From: Synergistaceae bacterium
GTDB lineage: Bacteria; Synergistota; Synergistia; Synergistales; Aminobacteriaceae
Length of the DNA: 12,848 nt
Assembly: GCA_009778055.1 (NCBI GenBank)
Contig: WRKN01000057.1
Span: forward strand, 1 to 12,848
Direction of reading: 5' to 3'
Part shown: positions 6,849 to 12,848 of the stretch, piece after piece
How positions within the stretch are numbered: position 1 is the first letter of the stretch
How the letters are laid out: the number at the start of each line of letters is the position of its first letter
The notes under the pieces: generated by a model
Seen by the model: only the letters and a program-made list of their open reading frames with translations
The model's database searches: none
What the model was told of the DNA's origin: nothing
Program-made: the position numbers and the translations under genes

Positions 6849-9800
6849 TCAGGCAACCTCGAACGCGTCGGAGGGCACTACTTTAGCCAAACTCTCATAC
6901 ACACCCTTCACGTCGCCGACACGCAACTCACGCAAGGACAAAACGCACGACTCCCGCTCGTCCGTAAGCTCCAGCAACACCGGCGACTTGCCCGAGCAGT
7001 CCTTCAAGGCTTTCGCGAAGTCCTTGAAATCGACTTCCTTCGGAAGGACGTCCGCTCTCAGGCGGATACGCACAAATTCCGGGCTGCCGGTAGACACGTC
7101 TTTCAGCGGCATTACCTTCTGCACTATAAAGTTTTTCGGTTCCCTGTCCCCCACTTTTCCTTCCACTACGTACGGTTCCCCCGCCTGAATCTGCGCCTTC
7201 ACGGTCTCCCAATCGCGCGGGAAAACCACCAGCTCCACGCTGTTTTCGGAGTCCTCCAAGTTCATTATCCCCATGGATTTTCCTGTTTTCGTCTGCTTTT
7301 CGGTCACCGATAGAATTATACCGCCTACCTTCACCGAAATGTCACCCCTGCAGAAAGATAGTTCTTCTATGGTGCAGGTGGCATATTTTCTGACCTTCTC
7401 CTCGTAAGTATCGAACGGGTGTCCGGAAATATAGATGCCCATCGCGCTTTTTTCATGCTCAAGCCGCTCGAAAACGCCGTAGTCCTCCCTGTCCGGCATA
7501 TCCGGCTCTTCATCGTTTCCTTCGGCTTCGACCGGCTCGAACAGCGAATACTGCCCCTCGTCCCTGTTTTTTTTCTGGGCGGTCGCGATAAAATCGGGCA
7601 GCGCGTCCACGAGTCTTGCCCTGTTCGGGAATATTTCGTCAAAAGCCCCCGCTTTGATAAGATTCTCGACCGCGGACTTGCTCACGGCCTGCCCGTCGGC
7701 GTTTACCCGCGATACGAAATCCCACAGGGATTTGAATTTCTTTTTCCCGCGCGCGGCTGTTATCGCCCCGACCGCGTTGTGCCCCACCTTGGCCACAGCC
7801 CCCAGGCCGAAACGGATCACGTCTCCCACGGCCGTAAAATTTTCCATCGAGGAGTTGATGTCGGGCTGAAGAACCTCCGTGCCGCCGCGCCTGACCTCGC
7901 GCACATACCGGCCCATAACATCCTTTTTAGCCTTCATCTGGCTGGACAGGTAGGCCGCCATAAACTCGCGCCTGTAGTTGGCCTTGAGGTAGGCCGTATG
8001 GTAAGAGATCAGGGCATAAGCCGCGCTGTGCGATTTGTTGAAACCGTATCCCGCGAACTCCTGAATGAGGTCGAAAACGTACTCGGCCTTCGCGGAGTCG
8101 ATTCCGTTCTTTCCGGCCCCCTCCACGAACTTCGCCCGCTGCTGCCGCATGACTTCCACTTGTTTCTTCCCCATGGCCTTCCGCAGCAGGTCGGCCTCCC
8201 CCAGCGTATAGCCGGCCAGAATGTAGGCGCACTGCATAACCTGTTCCTGATAGAGGATAACGCCGTGAGTTTCCTTCAAGGCGTCCACCAGCAGAGGGTG
8301 AGGATACTCCGGCTTTGCGCGTCCGTGCTTGCAGTTGACGTACTGCTTCACCATGCCGCTTCCCAGCGGCCCTGGGCGGTACATTGCCAGGACTGCGATA
8401 AGTTCCTCGAAACACTCCACTCCGAGATCCAGAAGCAGCCGCCTCATCCCTGCGGACTCCAACTGGAATATACCAAGAGTGTCCGCCTCCTGGAGAAGCT
8501 GATACGCAGCCGCGTCGTCCATCGGAATGGACGACATGTCCGGCGCGGTCTTTCCGTTGCGCCCGATGTTTTCCAGGGCTTCCTCGATTATGGAGAGCGT
8601 GCTGAGTCCCAGAAAGTCCATTTTTACCAGGCCCAGTTTTTCTATGGGCTCCATGGTGTATTGGGTGACGGTCTGGCTTAAATCTATGCCCGAGTCGGCG
8701 GAACTCGGCTCCATAGCCTTGATGCGGCGGATCGGCACCAGGTCGGTGACGGGCACGGGAGTGATGACGACTCCCGCCGCGTGCTGCGACGGGTGGCGCG
8801 CCAGCCCCTCGATTTTCCCGGCAACCTTGACGGCCTCGGCCACGCGCTTATCCGACGCTATAGCTTCCTTCAGTTCCGGCACTGTGGCTACCGCTTCTTC
8901 GATACTTTTCGCCCCGAATGGGATGAGCTTCGCCACCTTGTCCATCAAGGCGTACTCCACGCCCGTGGCGCGCCCGACGTCCTTGACCGCCTGCCGGCTC
9001 TTCATACGCCCGAACGTGATGATCTGAGCCACCCTGTCGCAGCCGTAGCGATCCACAATGTATTTCAGCACTTCGTCCCGCCCCTTGTCGGAAACGTCGG
9101 TGTCGATATCCGGCATACTTATCCGTTCCGGGTTCAGAAACCTCTCAAAGAGCAGTCCGTATACCAGCGGGTCGAGATCCGTTATTCTCAAGCTCCACGC
9201 CACCAAAGACCCGGCAGCCGAGCCTCGCCCCGGCCCTATCGGTATGCCGCGGTCCTTGGCCGCCTGAATTATACCGGCAACGATCAAAAAATATCCGGCG
9301 AATCCCATTCCGTTTATAACCCCAAGCTCGTATTCGAGGCGTTTCGTATATTTTTCATATTTTTCAGGGTTTTTTTGGGGATCTTCAGTTTTCAGACGTA
9401 TGGCAAGCCCTTTCCGGGCTTCGTCTTCGAGGGTTTTTTCGAGGGTGGCGCCGTCCTGCAGCTCCATTCCCGGCAGTTGGTAAGCGCCGCTGTCAAGGTT
9501 CAGCGTAACGCGGCACCTTTCCGCTATAGCGGCGGTGTTGTCCAGGGCTTCCGGCATCTCGGAACCCAGCAGTTCGTTCATCTCCTCCGGTGTTCTCAGG
9601 TAGAAGTCGTTGCTTGAAAACCCGAAAGAGTCATCGGTTTCGTCGGCGTTTGTGTTGACCTTGAGGAGTGTTTTGTGCCAGTCGTAGTCGTCTTTTTCAG
9701 GATAATGGGCGTCGTTGGTGGCGACCAGGGGAATACCGGTTTCCCTGGATATCCTGATAAGCGCCTTGTTGACCTTGGCCTGCGCCGGAAATCCATTGAA

Positions 9801-10325
9801 CATGACCTCAAGGAAAAAATTGTCCTTCCCGACGATATCCCTGTAAAGAACGGCGCGCTCCAGAGCTTCTTTTTCCTTGTCCGCCATTATAAGCTGTGGA
9901 ATCTCGCCGGCCAGGCAGGCCGAGGAAACTATCAGCCCGGCGGCGTGCCGGGCCAGGAGGTCGCGGTCAATGCGCGGCTTGTAGTAAAGCCCGTCGGTGT
10001 TTGCTATGGAGACGAGTTTTACCAGGTTGTGATAACCCTCGTCGTTCTCGGCCAGCAGCAGGAGGTGATAGTTTTTGCCCCTTTTTTCCCGCGAGCGGTG
10101 CCCGTCCTGGGCGACGTAAATCTCGCAGCCGATGATGGGCTTGACGTTTTGTTTCCTGCACTGCTCGTAAAATTCCACTGCGCCGTACATGGTTCCGTGA
10201 TCCGTTATGGCGATGGCCGGCACATCCCATCCCGCCACTTTTCGCGCCGCGTCGGCGGCGCGTATGGCCCCGTCCAATAGACTGTATTCCGTGTGAACGT
10301 GCAGATGCACAAAAGGCCGCGACAT
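6849..10325 (-). CDS. dnaE: DNA polymerase III subunit alpha, DnaE type
   Basis: Replicative polymerase of 1158 residues with the DnaE1 layout. N-terminal PHP domain: HLHVHTEYSLLDG (H9, H11), ITDHG (H43), CEIY (E68), NDAHYPE (D205, H207); the metal ligands look intact, unlike E. coli, so PHP-linked proofreading is possible. Palm: GPGRGSAAGSLVAW (364-377), PDIDTD (405-410, catalytic D408 and D410) and VKMDFLGL with D570. Then the fingers (YRPGPLGSGMV, about 649-659; GYGFNKSHSAAYALISY, about 759-775), a QYSLFE motif (925-930) resembling a beta-clamp-binding site, and an OB fold (about 995-1070). No exonuclease insertion is seen, so this is not PolC. The ATG at 10325 is preferred over the one at 10340 because GGAGG (10334-10338) overlaps the region just after the earlier ATG and lies 8 nt from the later one. 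It is the first gene of the minus-strand operon. Confidence 0.97.
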   Translation of the reverse strand: MSRPFVHLHVHTEYSLLDGAIRAADAARKVAGWDVPAIAITDHGTMYGAVEFYEQCRKQNVKPIIGCEIYVAQDGHRSREKRGKNYHLLLLAENDEGYHNLVKLVSIANTDGLYYKPRIDRDLLARHAAGLIVSSACLAGEIPQLIMADKEKEALERAVLYRDIVGKDNFFLEVMFNGFPAQAKVNKALIRISRETGIPLVATNDAHYPEKDDYDWHKTLLKVNTNADETDDSFGFSSNDFYLRTPEEMNELLGSEMPEALDNTAAIAERCRVTLNLDSGAYQLPGMELQDGATLEKTLEDEARKGLAIRLKTEDPQKNPEKYEKYTKRLEYELGVINGMGFAGYFLIVAGIIQAAKDRGIPIGPGRGSAAGSLVAWSLRITDLDPLVYGLLFERFLNPERISMPDIDTDVSDKGRDEVLKYIVDRYGCDRVAQIITFGRMKSRQAVKDVGRATGVEYALMDKVAKLIPFGAKSIEEAVATVPELKEAIASDKRVAEAVKVAGKIEGLARHPSQHAAGVVITPVPVTDLVPIRRIKAMEPSSADSGIDLSQTVTQYTMEPIEKLGLVKMDFLGLSTLSIIEEALENIGRNGKTAPDMSSIPMDDAAAYQLLQEADTLGIFQLESAGMRRLLLDLGVECFEELIAVLAMYRPGPLGSGMVKQYVNCKHGRAKPEYPHPLLVDALKETHGVILYQEQVMQCAYILAGYTLGEADLLRKAMGKKQVEVMRQQRAKFVEGAGKNGIDSAKAEYVFDLIQEFAGYGFNKSHSAAYALISYHTAYLKANYRREFMAAYLSSQMKAKKDVMGRYVREVRRGGTEVLQPDINSSMENFTAVGDVIRFGLGAVAKVGHNAVGAITAARGKKKFKSLWDFVSRVNADGQAVSKSAVENLIKAGAFDEIFPNRARLVDALPDFIATAQKKNRDEGQYSLFEPVEAEGNDEEPDMPDREDYGVFERLEHEKSAMGIYISGHPFDTYEEKVRKYATCTIEELSFCRGDISVKVGGIILSVTEKQTKTGKSMGIMNLEDSENSVELVVFPRDWETVKAQIQAGEPYVVEGKVGDREPKNFIVQKVMPLKDVSTGSPEFVRIRLRADVLPKEVDFKDFAKALKDCSGKSPVLLELTDERESCVLSLRELRVGDVKGVYESLAKVVPSDAFEVA

Positions 10326-10330
10326 GCCTA

Positions 10331-10338
10331 CCGCCTCC
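10331..10338 (-). promoter_or_regulatory. Ribosome-binding site deciding the dnaE start
   Basis: Read on the minus strand this is GGAGGCGG, with 8 nt between GGAGG and the ATG at 10325. The in-frame ATG at 10338-10340 precedes and abuts the site, so it cannot use it. The protein is therefore expected to begin MSRPFVHLHVH, as DnaE proteins usually do. Confidence 0.75.
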
Positions 10339-10465
10339 ATATAGCTTTTTTTGTAAAAACGTCTTTTTATTGTACATCAGAGGGGATGTAATTGCGGGAA
10401 GGGCGCGCGGGCGCAATCCATCATTATTGGAGGCTTTGCTTCCCAAGGAACTGTTAAGCGATAAC

Positions 10466-10492
10466 TTGACTATTGAATGTAAAATTTATACC
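10466..10492 (+). promoter_or_regulatory. Candidate sigma-70-type promoter for nadE
   Basis: TTGACT (10466-10471, 5 of 6 to the -35 consensus) is followed after 15 bp by TATACC (10487-10492, 4 of 6 to the -10). The spacer is shorter than the optimal 17, so this is only a candidate. It would give a leader of about 85 nt before the nadE start. Confidence 0.3.
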
Positions 10493-10570
10493 AAACCTTT
10501 CACCTCTTAACTTTATAGTATACTTGAATAAACCATGAGCGATGTAGTGTCGAAGACGTCGGTTCTTTGA

Positions 10571-10578
10571 GGGGTGAT
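10571..10578 (+). promoter_or_regulatory. Ribosome-binding site deciding the nadE start
   Basis: GGGGTGAT lies 4 nt before the GTG at 10583. The same layout (GAGGTGAT, 4 nt, start codon) occurs before yebC. Earlier in-frame GTG (10574) and ATG (10577) codons fall inside the site and are too close to use it. Confidence 0.7.
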
Positions 10579-10582
10579 GTCT

Positions 10583-11332
10583 GTGAATGAAGAATATGTC
10601 CGCGACCCTGGCAAAGCTGCGGCATGTATAGAGAGATGGCTGGCTTCGCTGGTGGAACGAGCGGGCGCGAAAGGGATTGTGGCGGGGCTGAGCGGAGGGC
10701 TGGACTCCGCCGTCGTGGCGGCGTTGGCTGTGCGCGTTTTCAAGGACGGCGCCTTGGGGCTTATTATGCCGTGCCGCAGCGACCCTGCCGACGCCGCCGA
10801 CGCGCTTCTGGTCGCCGAGCGTTTGGGTATGCCCCACAGGACGATAGAACTCACTCCCGCTTTCGACGTTTTAACCTCCGCTATGGACTCCGCCGTGCCG
10901 CTCTCCGACATGGCCCGCGCCAATATCAAGGCCAGGCTGCGGATGGTGACGCTTTACGGCGTGGCCCAGTCAACGTCCCGCCTTGTGTGCGGAACAGGGA
11001 ACCGTTCGGAGTGGGAAACAGGCTACTTTACCAAGCACGGGGACGACAGCTCCGACCTTTTACCCCTCCGCGACCTCTTAAAGTGTGAGGTGCGCGCTAT
11101 AGCTCGCTTTTTGGGCTTGCCGGAACACATCATAGAAAAACCCCCCTCCGCTGGGCTCTGGACAGGCCAGACCGACGAGGGAGAGATGGGTTTCAGCTAC
11201 GGCGAACTGGACAAATACCTGGCAATCGGCAACGCCGCCCCGGAGACCGCCCTTAAAATCGAGGCCCTGCGCGCAAAAAGCGAACACAAACGCCTCCCCG
11301 TCCCGTACTGTAAATGTAAAATAGAGTTGTAA
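10583..11332 (+). CDS. nadE: NH3-dependent NAD+ synthetase NadE
   Basis: Last step of NAD+ synthesis: amidation of nicotinate adenine dinucleotide using ATP and ammonia. 249 residues, the length of the single-domain ammonia-dependent form; no N-terminal nitrilase (glutaminase) domain is present. Seen: the ATP pyrophosphatase P-loop GLSGGLDSAVVAAL (35-48, SGGxDS), VCGTGNRSEWETGYFTKHGD (135-154), the LPLRDLLK turn (160-167) and the NadE-specific PSAGLWTGQTDEGEMGFSY (188-206). The C-terminus has the usual HKR before a short hydrophobic end. GTG at 10583 is chosen from the ribosome-binding site (GGGGTGAT, 4 nt spacing) over the GTG at 10574. It is the first gene of the plus-strand run; yebC follows after 36 bp. 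The N-source partner (a glutaminase) is not in the window. Confidence 0.95.
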   Translation: MNEEYVRDPGKAAACIERWLASLVERAGAKGIVAGLSGGLDSAVVAALAVRVFKDGALGLIMPCRSDPADAADALLVAERLGMPHRTIELTPAFDVLTSAMDSAVPLSDMARANIKARLRMVTLYGVAQSTSRLVCGTGNRSEWETGYFTKHGDDSSDLLPLRDLLKCEVRAIARFLGLPEHIIEKPPSAGLWTGQTDEGEMGFSYGELDKYLAIGNAAPETALKIEALRAKSEHKRLPVPYCKCKIEL

Positions 11333-11356
11333 TCCAGAAACATAATCTTTTCTCAC

Positions 11357-11364
11357 GAGGTGAT
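11357..11364 (+). promoter_or_regulatory. Ribosome-binding site deciding the yebC start
   Basis: GAGGTGAT ends 4 nt before the TTG at 11369. An in-frame GTG at 11360 is part of this site. The TTG start gives MAGHSKWANI, the near-universal beginning of YebC proteins. Confidence 0.8.
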
Positions 11365-11368
11365 TTGT

Positions 11369-12121
11369 TTGGCAGGACATTCCAAATGGGCTAACATCAA
11401 ACGCAGGAAGGCAGCGCAGGACAGCAAGCGGGGGAATCTTTTCCAGAAGCTGGTCAGGGCTGTCATAGTAGCCGCCAAAGAAGGCGGCGGAGACCCGGCG
11501 ATCAATATGCGCCTGAAAACCGCCATTGAGCGGGCCAAGGCTGTCAGCGTCCCCGCCGACAACATCGCCAGGGGTATCAAGCGCGGCACGGGCGAAATAG
11601 AGGGGGCAACCTACGAAGAGCTGACTTACGAGGCATACGGCCCCAACGGAATCGCCGTTTTGGTCGAGGTCATGACCGACAACCGCAACCGAACCACGCC
11701 GGAGATAAGGGCGCTGCTCTCCCGCAACGGCGGGCAGATGGGCGAGGCGGGAAGCGTGGCGTGGATGTTTGAGCGCAAGGGCGTCATAGAGGTAAAAGGC
11801 AAGGGGCTGGACGAGGACGTCCTGATGTCCTGCGGGCTGGAAGCCGGGATGACGGACATGGAGCCCGCCGAGGAAGGGTTCACCCTCTACAGCGAACCCA
11901 CCGATCTCCACACTCTGAAAGAAGCCCTCGAAAAGGCGAAATACGCGGTGGAGAGCGCGGAAACCCACATGATTCCGAAGACCCCGGTGGAGGTCACCGA
12001 CGTGGAGGCGGCGCGCAAGATCATACGGCTGGTGGAGATACTGGAAGAACACGACGACACGCAAAACGTATATTCAAATTTTGACATCCCGGACGAAACT
12101 GCCGCCCAGATTGAGGAATAG
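11369..12121 (+). CDS. yebC: YebC/PmpR/TACO1-family protein
   Basis: 250 residues, the normal YebC length, starting MAGHSKWANIKRRKAAQDSKR. Other signatures: LFQKLVRAVIVAAKEGGGDP (24-43), NIARGIKRGTGE (65-76), TYEAYGPNGIAVLVE (86-100) and TDNRNRT (103-109), and the C-terminal VETAE-like VESAETHMIPKTPVEV (194-209). Family members were long called transcriptional regulators; more recent work links bacterial YebC and mitochondrial TACO1 to relief of ribosome stalling at proline-rich stretches. The DNA-binding role is thus less certain. A TTG start at 11369 is preferred, giving the canonical N-terminus with a good ribosome-binding site. Placement before ruvC is a widespread conserved order; the ruvC start is 6 bp downstream of the yebC stop. 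Confidence 0.95.
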   Translation: MAGHSKWANIKRRKAAQDSKRGNLFQKLVRAVIVAAKEGGGDPAINMRLKTAIERAKAVSVPADNIARGIKRGTGEIEGATYEELTYEAYGPNGIAVLVEVMTDNRNRTTPEIRALLSRNGGQMGEAGSVAWMFERKGVIEVKGKGLDEDVLMSCGLEAGMTDMEPAEEGFTLYSEPTDLHTLKEALEKAKYAVESAETHMIPKTPVEVTDVEAARKIIRLVEILEEHDDTQNVYSNFDIPDETAAQIEE

Positions 12122-12127
12122 GGTATC

Positions 12128-12715
12128 GTGAACCCTCGCGAGCCGGGCGTCATATGCCTGGGCATAGACCCCGGGCTGGCGCGTATGGGATACGGCCTGG
12201 TCAAACAGACGGGTTCGTCACATCACGCGCTCGCTTTCGGCTGCGTGGAGACAAGCCCGGAGGAGGCGTTTACGCTGCGCCTCCTTCGTTTGTATGAAAC
12301 GCTTGATGAACAGCTCGAAGCCTTTCGGTCAAACGGCTGCTTCCCTGATATCATGTGTGTGGAGCGGCTCTTTTTCGGGCGCAACATAACGACGGCGGAG
12401 TTCGTGTGGCAGGCGCGCGGCGTCGTTATGCTGCTGGCGGCGCGGATGGGGGTTAAGGTGCTGGAGCCTAAGCCCAACCAGATAAAAGTGGCCGTGTGCG
12501 GGACGGGAAGCGCCGACAAAACCCAAGTCCAGAGAATGGTGCAGCGTCTTTTGGCCCTCGACTCAATCCCCAAACCCGACGACACCGCCGACGCCCTAGC
12601 AATAGCCCTGACCGGCCTGGCCTACCACAAGCACGAATGCGCTATTTTTAGTAATTTTACGGCGGAAGCTATGGCGCCAAAATCTCGGTCGTCATGCAAA
12701 AGGCTCAAATTGTAG
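12128..12715 (+). CDS. ruvC: Holliday junction resolvase RuvC, with atypical C-terminal tail
   Basis: Endonuclease that resolves Holliday junctions during recombination repair, acting as a dimer with RuvAB. All four acidic catalytic residues are present: D14 in GIDPG, E79 in VERLFFGRN, and D152 and D155 in KPDDTADALAIAL; the aromatic wedge (F82/F83) is also there. The fold is complete by about residue 165. The last 30 or so residues (HECAIFSNFTAEAMAP, then a Ser/Lys/Arg-rich end) do not resemble usual RuvC ends and come from AT-richer DNA that, on the other strand, reads as a PIN-domain remnant, so the original 3' end was probably replaced. At 195 residues it is about 20 longer than E. coli RuvC. 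The GTG start at 12128 follows GAGG (12113-12116) and AGGG (12120-12123). ruvA does not follow as it commonly does. Confidence 0.93.
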   Translation: MNPREPGVICLGIDPGLARMGYGLVKQTGSSHHALAFGCVETSPEEAFTLRLLRLYETLDEQLEAFRSNGCFPDIMCVERLFFGRNITTAEFVWQARGVVMLLAARMGVKVLEPKPNQIKVAVCGTGSADKTQVQRMVQRLLALDSIPKPDDTADALAIALTGLAYHKHECAIFSNFTAEAMAPKSRSSCKRLKL

Positions 12716-12786
12716 TGCATTGCCGTCATAGCATGAAACCACGAAATCGCGTTTCGTTGTGCGTTCGGATTGGCAATATGCTCAAA
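12622..12786 (-). pseudogene. Degenerate C-terminal remnant of a PIN-domain (VapC-like) toxin
   Basis: On the minus strand an open stretch bounded by TGA (12787-12789) and TAG (12622-12624) reads, in its 3' half, MHYNLSLLHDDRDFGAIA followed by a short hydrophobic end. This matches the C-terminal signature of VapC-type PIN ribonucleases (a hydrophobic helix, LLHxDRDF, xxIA). The upstream conserved Asp of the PIN active site (in DAxIAA of typical members) aligns by eye with Ser in ISWFHAMTA. There is an in-frame stop before the N-terminal half, and no antitoxin is seen. It is therefore read as a non-functional leftover. It lies antisense to the last 94 bp of ruvC and extends past its stop. A frameshift could hide more of it toward the right edge, but I found no PIN-like sequence in the other two frames there. 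Confidence 0.5.
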
Positions 12787-12848
12787 TCATCCTTTGATAT
12801 TCCAAAAAGCTGTTCGGCCATCTGCCTAGAATAATAAAGAGGTACGAC
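12716..12848. other. Non-coding tail after ruvC, to the right edge
   Basis: No intact gene is seen in these 133 bp. They contain part of the PIN-domain remnant on the minus strand and a perfect 6-bp hairpin, ACGAAA (12741-12746) with TTTCGT (12752-12757), loop TCGCG, lacking a T tract on either strand. GAGG close to the right edge (within TAATAAAGAGGTACGAC, 12832-12848) could be a ribosome-binding site for a gene that begins outside the window; this cannot be judged. ruvA is expected here in many genomes but its start is not present. Confidence 0.5.

Larger units (their letters stand above)
10326..10582. promoter_or_regulatory. Divergent intergenic region between dnaE and nadE
   Basis: This 257-bp AT-richer stretch separates the two divergent transcription units and has no convincing gene. 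It must hold promoters for both directions unless they are internal. Candidate -10-like hexamers on the plus strand are TATAGT (10514-10519) and TATACT (10519-10524), without a good -35. On the minus strand TACAAT (10370-10375) lies about 45 bp from the dnaE start, also without a good -35. A GC-rich imperfect inverted repeat with arms ATTGCG (10391-10396) and CGCAAT (10412-10417) sits upstream of dnaE and could be an operator or a leader structure. None of these assignments is firm. Confidence 0.5.

Noticed and set aside
5734..7188. Long plus-strand open frame (about 484 codons) opposite pyk and dnaE
   Set aside because: It is antisense to two genes with full family signatures, has no family motif and no ribosome-binding site. 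Such frames arise from GC-rich third positions.
7419..8681. Long plus-strand open frame (about 420 codons) opposite dnaE
   Set aside because: It has no recognisable motif, and the residues are rich in His, Arg and Val as expected for an antisense shadow of a DnaE sequence.
10574..10582. Earlier nadE starts (GTG 10574, ATG 10577)
   Set aside because: They lie inside the GGGGTGAT ribosome-binding site, leaving no room for initiation.
11078..12064. Minus-strand open frame (about 328 codons) opposite nadE and yebC
   Set aside because: It spans two well-identified genes and the gap between them and has no protein signature. It is an antisense shadow.
12741..12757. Hairpin ACGAAA/TTTCGT as a ruvC terminator
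   Set aside because: It has only 6 bp, mostly A/T, and no T tract on either side. Kept only as a note in the intergenic entry.
12655..12831. Plus-strand open stretch after ruvC, including ATG at 12694 and at 12733
   Set aside because: It starts without a ribosome-binding site, overlaps the ruvC end and has no recognisable motif. The minus strand explains this DNA better as a PIN remnant.
1..12848. CRISPR array, tRNA, rRNA, or phage or defence island
   Set aside because: No regularly spaced repeats, cloverleaf-like sequence or rRNA-like sequence was seen by eye. Apart from the two edges, all space is taken by housekeeping genes.

Overview
The window looks like a core-genome segment of a moderately GC-rich bacterium. 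The gene order and protein style fit Synergistota best (medium confidence), with a Bacillota-like relative as the alternative. The basis is recall: dnaE-pyk next to cdaA-cdaR-glmM on one strand, yebC-ruvC on the other, and a DnaE palm motif of the PDIDTDVSDKGR type. I could not run a taxonomic search.

Layout. (1) Positions 1-223 hold the 3' end of a REP-associated tyrosine transposase (RAYT), plus strand, followed 9 bp later by a REP-like element: a GTAG foot and a perfect 8-bp GC-rich hairpin. (2) Positions 224-10325 hold a tightly packed seven-gene minus-strand run, in transcription order dnaE, pyk, cdaA, cdaR (YbbR), glmM, an unrecognised membrane protein gene, and acylphosphatase. Gaps are at most 26 bp and one junction is an ATGA overlap, so one transcription unit is likely. 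It joins replication, the last step of glycolysis, cyclic di-AMP synthesis with its regulator, and entry into peptidoglycan precursor synthesis. (3) Positions 10326-10582 are a divergent intergenic region that should hold promoters for both directions. (4) Positions 10583-12715 hold a plus-strand run nadE, yebC, ruvC: NAD synthesis, a YebC-family translation or regulatory protein, and Holliday junction resolution. (5) Positions 12622-12848 are an AT-richer tail. On the minus strand, antisense to the 3' end of ruvC, there is a degenerate C-terminal piece of a PIN-domain (VapC-like) toxin. ruvA and ruvB do not follow ruvC within the window.

Most genes are housekeeping genes with intact catalytic motifs. 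The less ordinary parts are both edges (RAYT with REP on the left, PIN remnant and an unusual ruvC tail on the right), a pyruvate kinase whose C-terminal PEP-utiliser-like domain has lost its TSH motif, and an uncharacterised signal-anchored protein with a hexaproline run at the end of the c-di-AMP/glmM operon. Ribosome-binding sites argue for start codons downstream of the longest reading frame in five genes: glmM, pyk, dnaE, nadE and yebC.
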